In this document: positions 11,645 to 21,522 of the stretch, in pieces
Numbering within the stretch: the stretch's first letter is position 1
How the letters are laid out: every line of letters begins with the position of its first letter
Assembly (NCBI GenBank): GCA_003313425.1
Contig: NHZP01000016.1
Coordinates: 744,001 to 808,000, forward strand
Direction: 5' to 3'
Origin: Pseudopyrenochaeta lycopersici
Lineage: Eukaryota; Ascomycota; Dothideomycetes; Pleosporales; Pseudopyrenochaetaceae
Length of the DNA stretch: 64,000 nucleotides
Program-made: the position numbers and the translations under genes
Notes under the pieces: model-generated
The model's input: only the letters and a program-made list of their open reading frames with translations
Database searches by the model: none
Told to the model about the DNA's origin: nothing

Positions 11645-12426
11645 ACGTTTCTGTAAACCCGCAATCAAACATGTGTGTATTCAGTGTTTTTCAAATTGCG
11701 GGGCAAGTATAAGACTAAGTTGTACAAACATAACCTATCGTACCATAGAGTGCAAGAATTCTATGCTTGCTATAATTTTGCCAGATGTTCAGAAAGCAGC
11801 TCCTATGTATCTTCACTTGCCACCCACTGAATGTTTTCCACAAGAAGACATGATAATCACGTGACAGCTGCACGAGAAGCCCACGATAACCACCTAAATT
11901 CACGCGAGAAGTTTGTGGCCCTAGGTAGTACTTACAACAGACACAGAGTCAAGCACCTACCGGCTCGTGGCGTAAGGCAGATATGTTGCTAGGTACCGAC
12001 GCGCTGTGGCCCTAGAATTAGCGCCGGGTTGAGAGACTGGGTGTAAGAGTAAGACAGGGCATGTGGGAGGCACGAGTGAAGTAATAGTTATGCGGATTAC
12101 AGCAATCGGGCCGATGCTCAGTGTGATGGCGGCACAGCTTCCCCGAATGCTTATGCTCCCTCGATCAGTACTCCCGAGATATGACTGTGTATCTTTAGCT
12201 ACAAATGATGCTTAGCTCAATGCTGTAGACATCAATATTTATCGAAGCTAGGAGCAGCGCAAAATTATACAACGTCCTAATCGCCGGAACTATCTCCCTC
12301 TGAAGTCACCCACAGATCTTTATATCCCTGGTTACTTTCTACCCAATACTGAACATACTTGCATTTACCACCAATTCCAGTTGTCAACCTTAAAATTCTT
12401 CTTCCTTCATTCAACCAACCAGTGAA
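11645..12426. other. Intergenic region, nothing recognised
   Basis: About 780 bp holding the ankyrin gene's 3' UTR and the promoter of the small secreted protein. A CT-rich stretch at 12380-12420 is probably its 5' leader. No other structure is seen. Confidence 0.4.
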
Positions 12427-12777
12427 ATGAAGTCTTTCCTGGTCCTCCACTCCCTGGTCGCCTTCTGCACCCTCACCAACGCCTACAAGCTCTCCCTCTA
12501 CGGAGGTCAGAGCTGTCGTGGCCAAAGCTTAGGAACTCGAGAAATGAAAGTCGACAGCGGCTGCCAAAGGGATTTTGCTGGCAATGGAGCGTCCGTGGTT
12601 ATTAAGACCGACGAAGGCAACAAGGACTTTGGCAATGTTGTCGTCTTCTTTGAGGGCGATGACTGCAAGCCGTCGAATATTATGCAGAATGGTGCAGCCT
12701 TTGTGTTCGAGGACGGCTGCTGGACGGGAAACTACGGTAGTTATGAGGTGTGGGATTTATGGAAGGTTGAGGGTTAG
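12427..12777 (+). CDS. Small secreted cysteine-containing protein, candidate effector
   Basis: An intronless ORF of 116 residues. MKSFLVLHSLVAFCTLTNA is a clear signal peptide. The mature part of about 97 residues is acidic and has four Cys (SCRG, GCQR, DCKP, GCWTG), enough for two disulfides. It is rich in Gly and aromatic residues, and spacing such as YKLSLYGGQSCRGQSL and VVFFEGDDC recalls small beta-sandwich (crystallin-like) secreted proteins; this is only an impression. Position in a gene-poor stretch, small size, signal peptide and Cys content fit a candidate effector or antimicrobial protein. No family name is claimed. Confidence 0.75.
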   Translation: MKSFLVLHSLVAFCTLTNAYKLSLYGGQSCRGQSLGTREMKVDSGCQRDFAGNGASVVIKTDEGNKDFGNVVVFFEGDDCKPSNIMQNGAAFVFEDGCWTGNYGSYEVWDLWKVEG

Positions 12778-13945
12778 CTTGTTTAACTCATAAGGTCAAG
12801 CCAGGGGCTAAAGCTTGCTTGTATTGATTATTGGCAGGTATGATGTTGTCGGGAGAAGCGTGATGTAAGAGAACGGAGGTCTTCGGAGATTATTACTTAA
12901 GAAAGCTTGAGAAATTCGATCATCAAGAGAGTGTTAGTCAATTGATGCCGAGATGACAGTGTTTCCTTCACAATCATGTTATTACCAAAGTGGCTCTCCT
13001 CCTCCTCCTCCTTTGTATGTACCTACTATAGGCAGGAGCTTAAAACTATCAAACTGCAGCACTTTGGTGAAATAATGTTGATCATACATAAGATTATGGC
13101 GCTAGTCTACACGTACTCAATACCAATCATTCTGCATCCGCTTTCAGCTAGCTGTCATATCTCAAAAACTTTACAACCTGTTTGGCATTACTTTGACAAA
13201 GGTGATCGGGAACACCTCGCGGGTAGCCTTAGCGCTGGGAAGCAAGCACGTGAAGGACTATCATAGCAAAAGATGAAGAAGATAGCTCTGGTAAGGGGTG
13301 GCGTTTGAATTGGTGCAGATGTAAGCTTACGGAACGTAATCTCTATGTCTTGCTTTCCATGTTGCGTGCGCTCAAACAGCTAAGGTGCGGGGTTTTGGTG
13401 GCACGGAGACCACGCTAGCGGCACGGAAACCACACTATAGTAATTCACTATGCTATGAGCACGATACGCCGTGGCAGCGCTAGGGCCTCTCTGAATCCCG
13501 AGAAAATCTATATTGAAGTTGACACATATCTCACAAAGGTAACATTCGTGATGCTTGGCTCATCCGGTACAGTATTCTGGCTCTCTGCACTGTGCCGCCT
13601 GTGTTTGCCGCGGAATGTCGAGGCAGACATTGAAAGCAGCTGCGCCGCTGGTTCGGGCTGAGCGGCATTCTGAGGAGACCGAGTTGTGCGATCCTGCCTC
13701 ACTCCTGTGAGATCGTCATTTTAAACGGACGCCGCAGATCATTACCTTGCTGTTACTTAAAATAATTTTGAGGTTGTCGGGTAGACAAAGACATCGCAGA
13801 ACTGATGCACAGTGCCTCACTTCAAATTAATTTCCTTGAATGTGGGCAAATACATATATATCGAGGGGGACAGTTGCCAACATGAATCGGTAACCAGTCC
13901 ATTCCACATTCCATCGTTCGGTATAGGTACCTTTACCACTTCATC
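12778..13945. other. Intergenic region with a duplicated GGCACGGA motif
   Basis: No credible gene. Around 13408-13438 a motif GGCACGGAGACCACGCTA recurs immediately as GGCACGGAAACCACACTA, like the doubled motif in the transposon TIR at 4193. No inverted partner was found in the window. An upstream leader to the next gene begins around 13850. Confidence 0.35.
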
Positions 13946-15043
13946 ATGCATATTGCAAAGACCGCGAAGATCATCTTCCTCTTGATCAATCATTTGGCTG
14001 CCGCCCATACTCCCCCAAAAGCCATCTTCCCTTCCCACCAAGTAAACGAAGCCCCCGACGCTGGATTCCTAGAAATCTTGAAACCGCGAGTTCTGGCAAC
14101 CTATGATGCTGGCCTCGGTCTAGGCCCAAGGCAAGAAGGAGATGGTGGAAGCTGTGATAGGAAGGCCAAATGCAAGAAAAAGAAGATCCGAAACCCCGCC
14201 GACGACACCAAGTGCATCAGGTGCCCACCGCTCACGAAGCCAGACCCTACAAGAACCCTTTGTGTCAAAGACAATGACGTTAGCGAGGAGGATAAGAGAA
14301 AGCAGTATGAGGAGAAGATCAAAGAGAAGATCAAGGAAAAGTTTGACAAGTTGAAGGAAAATATCAAGGAGCGTCTAGAGAAGAAGAAAGAGGTAAAGAA
14401 CAAGGAGTGGGAGGAGAAGGACAAACAGAGGCAAGACAAAAGGAACCAGAAGAGATACCGCCGCATGGCAGTATGTAGTCCCGCTGTTGCCGCCTCCATT
14501 GGTACAGTAGCCATGCTTGAGTTGGCTGACGGAGGCTTCTCTGAGGATTTGTTTGACAGCATCAACGGGGACATGCTCGAGTTCTGGCCCCGCAATGACA
14601 TCGACGACGACTGGCTAGATAAATCGTTGCCTGACGACGAGAGTGATATTACCAACGAAGACTATGTCAAAGAATTCTTGGTGGTCGGTGATGCGGCTTC
14701 TGGGAATGCAAAGCGATCCATTGAGAAACGGGATATTAATGGTACTGTTCAGGCAACTTCGGAGAATGCAGAGCCGTCCATCGAAAAGCAGAATATATTT
14801 AGCTCCATCATCAATGCCTTTAAGAATATTGCTCGTGCTATTGTTGCTGCGGCTAGGGCAAGAGCTGGTGGGGGTGGAGCAATCGCTCGGGCGACTAAAT
14901 ATTTCTCAGACGGGAAACAGCCAAACTTGAAGAAGCCGGGTGAATCGAAGTTGTCGCGCGTGGAGCAAAAGGACAAAGCCAAAGAGATCTCGCAGAATAA
15001 AAACTGGAAGAAATGTCTCCGTGGTGAAAAGCCTGAGAAATAG
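13946..15043 (+). CDS. Secreted charged coiled-coil protein, function unknown
   Basis: A single exon of 365 residues. MHIAKTAKIIFLLINHLAAA is a signal peptide. Residues about 70-106 carry a Cys-spaced basic segment (CDRKAKCKKKKIRNPADD, then CIRCPP), a pattern I associate with Dothideomycete secreted proteins. Residues about 115-170 are a highly charged Lys/Glu coiled coil. An acidic Asp/Glu-rich region follows. Two imperfect copies of a NAKRSIEKRDI / NAEPSIEKQNI motif occur near residues 255-285; the first holds Lys-Arg processing sites that the second has lost. An Ala/Gly-rich segment (IARAIVAAARARAGGGGAIA) precedes the basic tail. It may be processed by Kex2. No enzymatic domain is seen. 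Confidence 0.7.
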   Translation: MHIAKTAKIIFLLINHLAAAHTPPKAIFPSHQVNEAPDAGFLEILKPRVLATYDAGLGLGPRQEGDGGSCDRKAKCKKKKIRNPADDTKCIRCPPLTKPDPTRTLCVKDNDVSEEDKRKQYEEKIKEKIKEKFDKLKENIKERLEKKKEVKNKEWEEKDKQRQDKRNQKRYRRMAVCSPAVAASIGTVAMLELADGGFSEDLFDSINGDMLEFWPRNDIDDDWLDKSLPDDESDITNEDYVKEFLVVGDAASGNAKRSIEKRDINGTVQATSENAEPSIEKQNIFSSIINAFKNIARAIVAAARARAGGGGAIARATKYFSDGKQPNLKKPGESKLSRVEQKDKAKEISQNKNWKKCLRGEKPEK

Positions 15044-15780
15044 TGTCTGCACTGGGAGGAAGGTGTCGAAAACCGTACTACTGCACTTAATCTAAACCTA
15101 AAACTCGGATGAATCTTAGTAATCACACTTCAATTCACTGATATCATGTCTTTCTTAATAGCCTTATCTCTGTTCCAGAAGCCCTACGTTATTTGCTAGA
15201 TTAACACGTGTGTAGGAAAGATAAGGAGCTGGGTAACGGTTGTCTAGGTAATCTATAAGACCGACTACTATTTATTTAGGAGATATATAGGAGCTAGCTA
15301 TATAGCCTAATTAAGCATAGTCTACTGCAAGGGCTAGCGCACGGGCTGGAGGTTGAGCGTGGAAATCTGTTACTGTACCCAGAGCACGAGCGGCGCGACA
15401 CGATAGGTCGCGGCGCGTTGTTCGCAACAATTACATATAGGGATCGTATGTAATAGCTCTAATAGCTTATTACACTTAACTTCTACATCATACTTTATAG
15501 TACAGTGATAGTAGTTAACTTGTTCTTACGCTCCTTAGTAATCTTTTCTGATGCTTCCTTTCACTGTCTGAGCATTGAAAACTTTGTCCTATAGTACCGC
15601 ACTCTATACTAGAGAATTACTTTGCATTCCTGAACCAGCTCCTTCTCAGTTTAAGATCTCGCAAGTATATAATAGGAGGATACAATATTATTACGAAGGA
15701 GTTATTTAACTATCTCAATACTTTAACATACTTTAACCCGTCTTTTTTATACTAGTAATCAACTACTCCAAAAGTTTCCC
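15044..15780. other. AT-rich gap, probable decayed repeat DNA
   Basis: Stops are dense in all frames and composition is AT-rich (TATATAGGAGCTAGCTATAT near 15285). A GC-rich island at about 15385-15420 contains the short inverted pair CGCGAC / GTCGCG. No transposon domain or end could be identified. Confidence 0.35.
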
Positions 15781-17541
15781 TCAGCTGGCTACCTCTAAAG
15801 ACTGGAACTTCGTGAGAATCTTCCCGCAGAAGGGCGTTAAAGATGTAACAGTCATAATATCTAAAGTCGTCACAAGGCAGCCCAACTCGGTCCTCACCCA
15901 CTTACGGACCTCGACAGCGGACACAGTCTGTTCCGTAGACGCTGATCGGTCTTTCCGGATCCATCGGCTCATCAAGCCGCAAAATACGCATGAAATATCC
16001 ATTAGCCACATCGATACGAGCTTTCAGTCTCGAGGCGGGATCCGCTGACTCAGTGCGCAGCAAGAGGAAGAGCGCCTGGATGTCAGTGTTAGCATTCTCA
16101 CCGCTAGATTTTAGATCTTTAGACCCCTCGTTGCTGCTGAAGAGAGGCGAGAAACGCGCATCAGACTTGAGGACCGAGTCGTCGGGTTGTGGGAAGGTCA
16201 AGCCCGTCACCACCGGACTATATGCCCGAAAGAATTTACGCCTGCTCGTCAAATGTTGTCTGCATCCACCTTTAGCCAGAGCATTGTCATTCGGCAGACT
16301 TTTAGGCGTAGGCTCTTCTAGTCAATGTTTGGGTTGGATTGAAGAATGTCGGAGTCCCCGGAATGATGCCCTTTTCCACCGCCATGGTGGCTTTCAAGAG
16401 ACCCGAAAGCCCTGCTGATGGCTCAGAGTGGCCAATATTACTCTTACTTGACCCGATTACAAGTCCTTGGTCGTCTTCGCGGCCCTTACTGAAAACAGAT
16501 GCTGCGCCTCTGGCCTCGATCGGGTCGTCCGCGAGAGTGCCTGTGCCATGAGCTTTAAGGAACCGCGTCTTCGAAAAATCTTCCTCCTTGATGCCCGTAT
16601 TCTTTAGGGTCTGTCTTGTAACAGCAGCCTGTGCGTCTGAGCTAGGGTTCGCGATACCGTTGGTTCACCCCGATGCATTCACCGCTGTGCCCTGGATGAT
16701 GGCTCGAACCGAGTCCCCGTTTCGCACCGTATCGTCAAGTCTTTTCAAGAAGAACTAATTCACTCCTTTTGCTTTGACATATACATTTGCTGATGCGTCG
16801 AAGCTTTTAGATAGTCCTGAGCCAGACTGTGTCACATGCATCATGCCAATCTCTTCATTGTGCTCCGGGCTGAGCCACAAGTTCGCTCCTCCAACCAACA
16901 CTGCGCCCGTCTGGAGGCTTTCAACATAGCAACATGCTACATCCAATGACACAAGTCACGCTGAGCACGCTGTGTCTAAGGTCATGCTTGGACCATGTAC
17001 GTTGAGAAAGTGACGGATACGATTACTAGGAAGAGCTTGGGGCAGCCCGATCATGATCGACTCGGCTCTATTCTCTGGATCTCGGTGCTGAATGGCACCA
17101 TAATCTTGGGAGAACTACTTAGCAAACCTGGCTTTTGAACAAAACTGCAGCCCATACCTGTGAAATTGGTTCCAACAATCACACCTGCGTTGGTACCACT
17201 GAGAGTCTCAATTGGTGTACCACTATTTTCGAGGCACTCATAAGCCACCTCTTGCATCTGCCGTTGTTGCGGTTCCTGGCAATGCACTCTGTACGGCTGA
17301 TGTTGAAGAACTGGCCGTCAAACAAAGCTGGATCTACGTCTTCAATGAACATGCCACTAGGTGACTTCATGGTCCTAGGGGCGTCTGGGATTGGCTTTGT
17401 CATAGTGGCCAGCCAAGGAGAACCTTCAAGGCGGTAGTTCGTTCTTAGCCACACCCCCTCGTTCGAGCAGATCCCATAAGGCAGTCGGCGAGTTACTGTG
17501 ACTGGAAGACCACATCCCATTCCAATAATCGCAATGAGCAT
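15781..17541 (-). pseudogene. Polyketide synthase relic: ketosynthase pieces followed by carrier-domain piece
   Basis: Read on the minus strand from 17541: [11 protein letters not shown] opens a ketosynthase, followed by [39 protein letters not shown] and [10 protein letters not shown]. The active-site region LDTACSA (about 16985) keeps its Cys but the next codon is a stop. KAHGTGTLADDPIEARG and SSKSNIGH keep both catalytic His. Within about 300 bp the sequence changes to carrier-domain-like sequence (about 16250-15790: LDEPMDPERPISVYGTD, then VSAVEVRKWVRTELG in another frame). Acyltransferase and reductive domains are absent, so several kb were lost. Many stops and frameshifts: a dead gene, probably once a highly reducing PKS (inference). 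Confidence 0.88.
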
Positions 17542-17727
17542 CTGTGCCCCATGATGCGTCCTGAATGTTACACAAACAACAGACTTTGTGCCACTTACTA
17601 TACTAAACTACTGCATAAAATAACCAGAGATCTCCGCATTTGCCATTTTCTGAGCTGAACCAGGCCTATCCTAAGTCTTTGGAACAATCACTTATTTGCT
17701 CTGACTAGGCGTTCCTACTTTAAACGA

Positions 17728-18030
17728 TTAGAGCTTCATCTCCACACGTATTGTACAGTATTTCGAAGCCAGCCCAATTGACCTAGCTATCAACTCAGTT
17801 AATTTTCCTTCGACATTGATCCCTCGTACGTGGTCATTCAGCTGTCTTACAACCTCTTTACTTACGTGTTCAAATAGCCTATGGGCTATCAAGGTCTGTG
17901 ATCCGCAGTCGTTCGAGGTTCTAGTGCACGGAGGGGACCATGATATTCCAGGTATTGGTATTAGAGTAGAATTGGTCGAGGCAGTCAAGTTGGCAAGAAG
18001 AGTGGTGTGTAGGGCTAAGCTTTTGAGCAA
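17728..18030 (-). pseudogene. Unrecognised ORF relic between PKS and MFS relics
   Basis: An open frame of about 100 codons without an in-frame ATG; a nearby ATG at 18034 is out of frame. It reads LALHTTLLANLTASTNSTLI, then Ser-Trp-Ser-Pro-Pro-Cys, then a helical C-terminal part with VVRQLNDHVRGINVEGKL. I do not recognise the family. Its place between two dead secondary-metabolism genes on the same strand suggests a third cluster remnant; a chance ORF is also possible. Confidence 0.3.
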
Positions 18031-18358
18031 ACATCGTTAGACAGCGGGTGTCAACTCTTTCGATCTTGCTTGCCACTTGAGTAGATATTTCTCTAGATTG
18101 AGTGAATTTCTCTTCCCACCTTAGGCATTATTTTGACTGGACAAAGTAAATATCAAGCATACGATACTACACTTCGAACGGATAAGATTTGATGTGATGA
18201 AGGCAGTAACAATGTATTGATTAAGTACCATGTCCTTCGACATGATCAACCTCAAGTTATAACGGGCATCCAATTTGCTTAGCTAGTTCAACTAGGCTCT
18301 CTGATCATCCTGCCATCTCCTCCCTACCTATCTACAAACGGAGGCACTAAATATACAT

Positions 18359-19050
18359 TTAGTTACTAAGTAGAATAGGCTTTTTCTTCCACTGTAACAA
18401 AGTGGCTGGAATATTCGCAGCCGCGATGCCGATTAAAATCATCATTTGTAGATTATAACTGTCACCAAAAATCTTACGCACAATACGTTGTGTTTCGGGT
18501 GGATATTGCAGGATGTTCTGGGTACGACTCATTAGTATGAAAATTTGCGATGGCGACAAAATAGATAGACGATCATCTCTTAGGCTGAAATTTGAAGCAC
18601 AGATGACAAAGGACAGGCCAACAGAGCTCCCCAGAACTCGAACCTGGTTGATGGCGCCATTGGCGACAGCTGTGATTATAATTAGCACGAGTCTGGTGGC
18701 TTTAAAGCGAAATTGCTGGCCATACTTAGATACTGCTTGTCCATAATACGTGGTGTGAAGAGAAGTTGTCCTACATCAAAAATGCCAACGCCAGATTCAG
18801 TAATAATTTGAAAGCCGTATTGGGCAGCTTTTATTGCTGAATCAGTAGATGGTTGAGAGAAGCCGGCAGTTCTTGTAATTTGCAGTAGGCCACGAAATAA
18901 AAACCAATAAAGCAAGGGGATTTTGGACTTGTTGAAGACAATAGACATGATCATGGATGTGAACGTCATAACCGCGGCGAACGGAAGTATTCGTACGCCA
19001 GCATGACACAAAGTCATCGCTTGCTGCGCTGAGTCAGTGGCAGGTAGATC
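18359..19050 (-). pseudogene. Major facilitator (drug/toxin efflux type) transporter relic, C-terminal half
   Basis: From about 19050 the minus strand reads AGVRILPFAAVMTFTSMIMS, then AAQYGFQIITESGVGIFDVG. After a frame change near 18690 it continues with NGAINQVRVLGSSVGLSFVI and ends GIAAANIPATLLQWKKKP. These match the last five or so membrane spans of the 14-span MFS efflux pumps often found in fungal metabolite clusters. The N-terminal half is missing and the frame change does not fit a clean intron, so it is a truncated pseudogene. It is on the same strand as the PKS relic. Confidence 0.75.
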
Positions 19051-20598
19051 ACATAGACATTGAACTTTGATGTCGCCTTAGTACATAGGATATAGAGGGT
19101 AATAGCTTAATCTACGTAACTTCAAGCACTAACACTCTAATATCTAAGATCATAACGCGCTTGCGCTAGACGAGAAGCAAGTGGTCGAAGGCTTGAGTCA
19201 TGCTACAAGTGAGCCTTACACTCAACAAGTTCAATATAAGCCATGCGTATAGGACTACTGTCAGCAGCAATCAACTACACCAAACTGCTTTAAGCTCGAT
19301 GTTTAGAGCTTCTTTCTACCTATTCCAGCTGGCGGGCTTCAAATCAGCACAACACTATGGTAGCGTCACACAGTTAATTAAAGATAGTTCACATAGAATT
19401 AACATATACTAAGCTATAAGTTTACAGGCCTTTATTAATATACATACGCTTTTAGGGCACCCACTACTAGCTAGAGGATAGCAGCCGCGTAACACTTGTA
19501 GCAAGCTATTATGTTTCATAGTAAGCACAGAATATTATTCAAAGACTTTTAAAATAATGACTTAAAGCTGCTCTTCTAATTCTACCTAAATCTCTAGAGA
19601 CTATTGTTGAATCTGTTGTCATAGGAAGCGTTTAGGGCGTCTCGCACTAGGGGTGTCTCGCTACCAGGGAAAGACTTTACTTCCACTTCAAAGCAATATA
19701 TGTAGAGTCTACGTACATTTGAAGTTTTGCAATTTTTGTTGGATAAAGACTGATAAAGCTATTTTAACTATTTGAAGTCGACTCTGCATTGATGTTTACG
19801 CTCGTTTTAACACCTTCGCGCCTTATCTACAATTAACATGTGTTTACGGCAAATCAAGCTTTACCAACTAGAAGATTACCATACAGCTTTTACTACTATC
19901 AAAACCCCAAAAAAGATTCCTAAAATAGTCTAACATTCGATAAGCGCTCGTATAACGGACAACGCCTTATTTGGCTGAAGAGATCGCTCGCTATTTGTGA
20001 GGCCGCCACATCAGCCGGTACTTCAGTTAGGAATCATTCAATCAAAGCGCAAGATAAATTTTTTAGTTAAATCGCTGTGATTGAGTACAATTCACAAACA
20101 ATTTAGGAAATATATCACAAGCATCAGGGTTTTTCTGGTAATCTCCCAGTTATCTCAATGCCTCGCACCATGCCGCGCTTTCTGTCTAACTTTATTATCT
20201 CCCATCCATTGCTGTGGTTCTACAAACCAAAATCATTTCAAAATATCGTACCGAGGTTATGGTGAACAGCTTATTAATGACGTTCATCATATTATCGAGC
20301 ATAGTAGAGAACGAGTAGACTTTACTCAATCTACACGTCAACTGCATGCGTTATTGATCGTCTAAACTGACGCGGAATTTGCCTCCAATTAAGTCATTCG
20401 CTCATAATTTCTCTGCTGATCAATGTAACTCAACCACCTAGGCTCTCTAGCATTCTGAAGCGGTCACCGCCGCAGCAACATGTATTTCGCTCGCCAGCGC
20501 CTGCACATCCCGTTCTGGCACATCTGGCTGAGATACGGCAGCCTTCCGCTTCTTGTTGCTTGCTGTAAGAAGTTTTGGCCTAGCACTTCGCCTTCCCT
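19051..20598. other. AT-rich gap, no gene recognised
   Basis: About 1.5 kb, mostly AT-rich with dense stops. Short GC-richer strings (GGGTGTCTCGCTACC near 19650, GAGGCCGCCACATCAGCC near 20000) suggest old inserted sequence, but no end, repeat pair or domain was found. Confidence 0.35.
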
Positions 20599-21522
20599 TC
20601 AAACGACCCTGCTCCGGTGCTGTGGCAACCATCTAAGCGCGTCCTTGCCTAAAGCCTTCGATAGCGGTGTTAGAGGAACACCATATCGCTTCAGTGATTG
20701 AATATTAACCCCATATCCCACGTCCCGTTGCCAAACCTGTGCCGCTATCATAACGTGGCCTTGCGCTTGAAGCTCTTTTGCATCATTATCGCTAAGGTAA
20801 TTAACAGTGACTTTTTCGCCACTGATCGTGCTGAGCTGTTCTGCTATCTGCGCAGCAGTCAACTTTTCTGCGGCGAGAGATATTTCTTTTCCAGAGAAGT
20901 CCGATGGTAAGTCAACCGCAGCAGCGGCGAACTTCGCAATATCAGACACATCGATTAGATCGAGCTGAGTGTCGGCATTGAAGGGGACTCGCAGTTCATG
21001 CGCATCTGCAAGTCCGGGAAATAGGTACTCGACGTCTGGGTAGCAGAAGTTCTGAATGAAAAACGCAGGGCGTAAAATGGTCCAGTGTTCAAAACCTGCT
21101 TTGCGTACCATGTGTTCGATAATGTCCTTATTCTTCCAGTACCAGGCCAATGGGTAATCGTCATTCCACCCAGGAAAGCTTTCGTGTTCACCCGTTCGTG
21201 CCACGCTGGAATAAACGATACTTTTGACATTTTTTTTCCGGGCGGCCTCTAAGACATTTTTAGCGTAAGTGATTTCAGAGTCCGCGTTTGCAGGAATTGC
21301 AAGAAAAATAGCGTTCACATTGTCCAGAGCGGTTTCGATTGTCTCCGCCGAACCAAGGTCCCCGGCATGTAATACTCCTCCAATGGACTGCAACTCTTTG
21401 GCTGTATCAGATGATAGATTTCGGGTTAAGATATGGACAATATGGCCACGCTGAAGTAGCTCCCGAGCGACAAGACGACCTTGTTTCCCGGTGCCTGCCG
21501 CAACGAATATAGATTTCGGCAT
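20599..21522 (-). CDS. NmrA-like / NAD(P)-binding oxidoreductase-like protein
   Basis: A single exon of 307 residues from the ATG at 21522. MPKSIFVAAGTGKQGRLVAR shows the Rossmann Gly-x-x-Gly-x-x-Gly loop of NmrA/HSCARG-type atypical short-chain dehydrogenases. Later features fit: VYSSVARTGEHESFPGW, a Lys-rich helix (YWKNKDIIEHMVRKAGFEHW) and the typical TILRPAFFIQNF. The catalytic Tyr-x-x-x-Lys of classical SDRs is not obvious, so it may be a redox sensor or a reductase of an unknown small molecule. It is intact, unlike the adjacent PKS and MFS relics, and could be a surviving cluster member or unrelated. Confidence 0.85.
   Translation of the reverse strand: MPKSIFVAAGTGKQGRLVARELLQRGHIVHILTRNLSSDTAKELQSIGGVLHAGDLGSAETIETALDNVNAIFLAIPANADSEITYAKNVLEAARKKNVKSIVYSSVARTGEHESFPGWNDDYPLAWYWKNKDIIEHMVRKAGFEHWTILRPAFFIQNFCYPDVEYLFPGLADAHELRVPFNADTQLDLIDVSDIAKFAAAAVDLPSDFSGKEISLAAEKLTAAQIAEQLSTISGEKVTVNYLSDNDAKELQAQGHVMIAAQVWQRDVGYGVNIQSLKRYGVPLTPLSKALGKDALRWLPQHRSRVV

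Noticed and set aside
12976..13266. 96-codon plus-strand ORF
   Set aside because: Low-information composition, no signal peptide or domain, no conserved-looking stretch.
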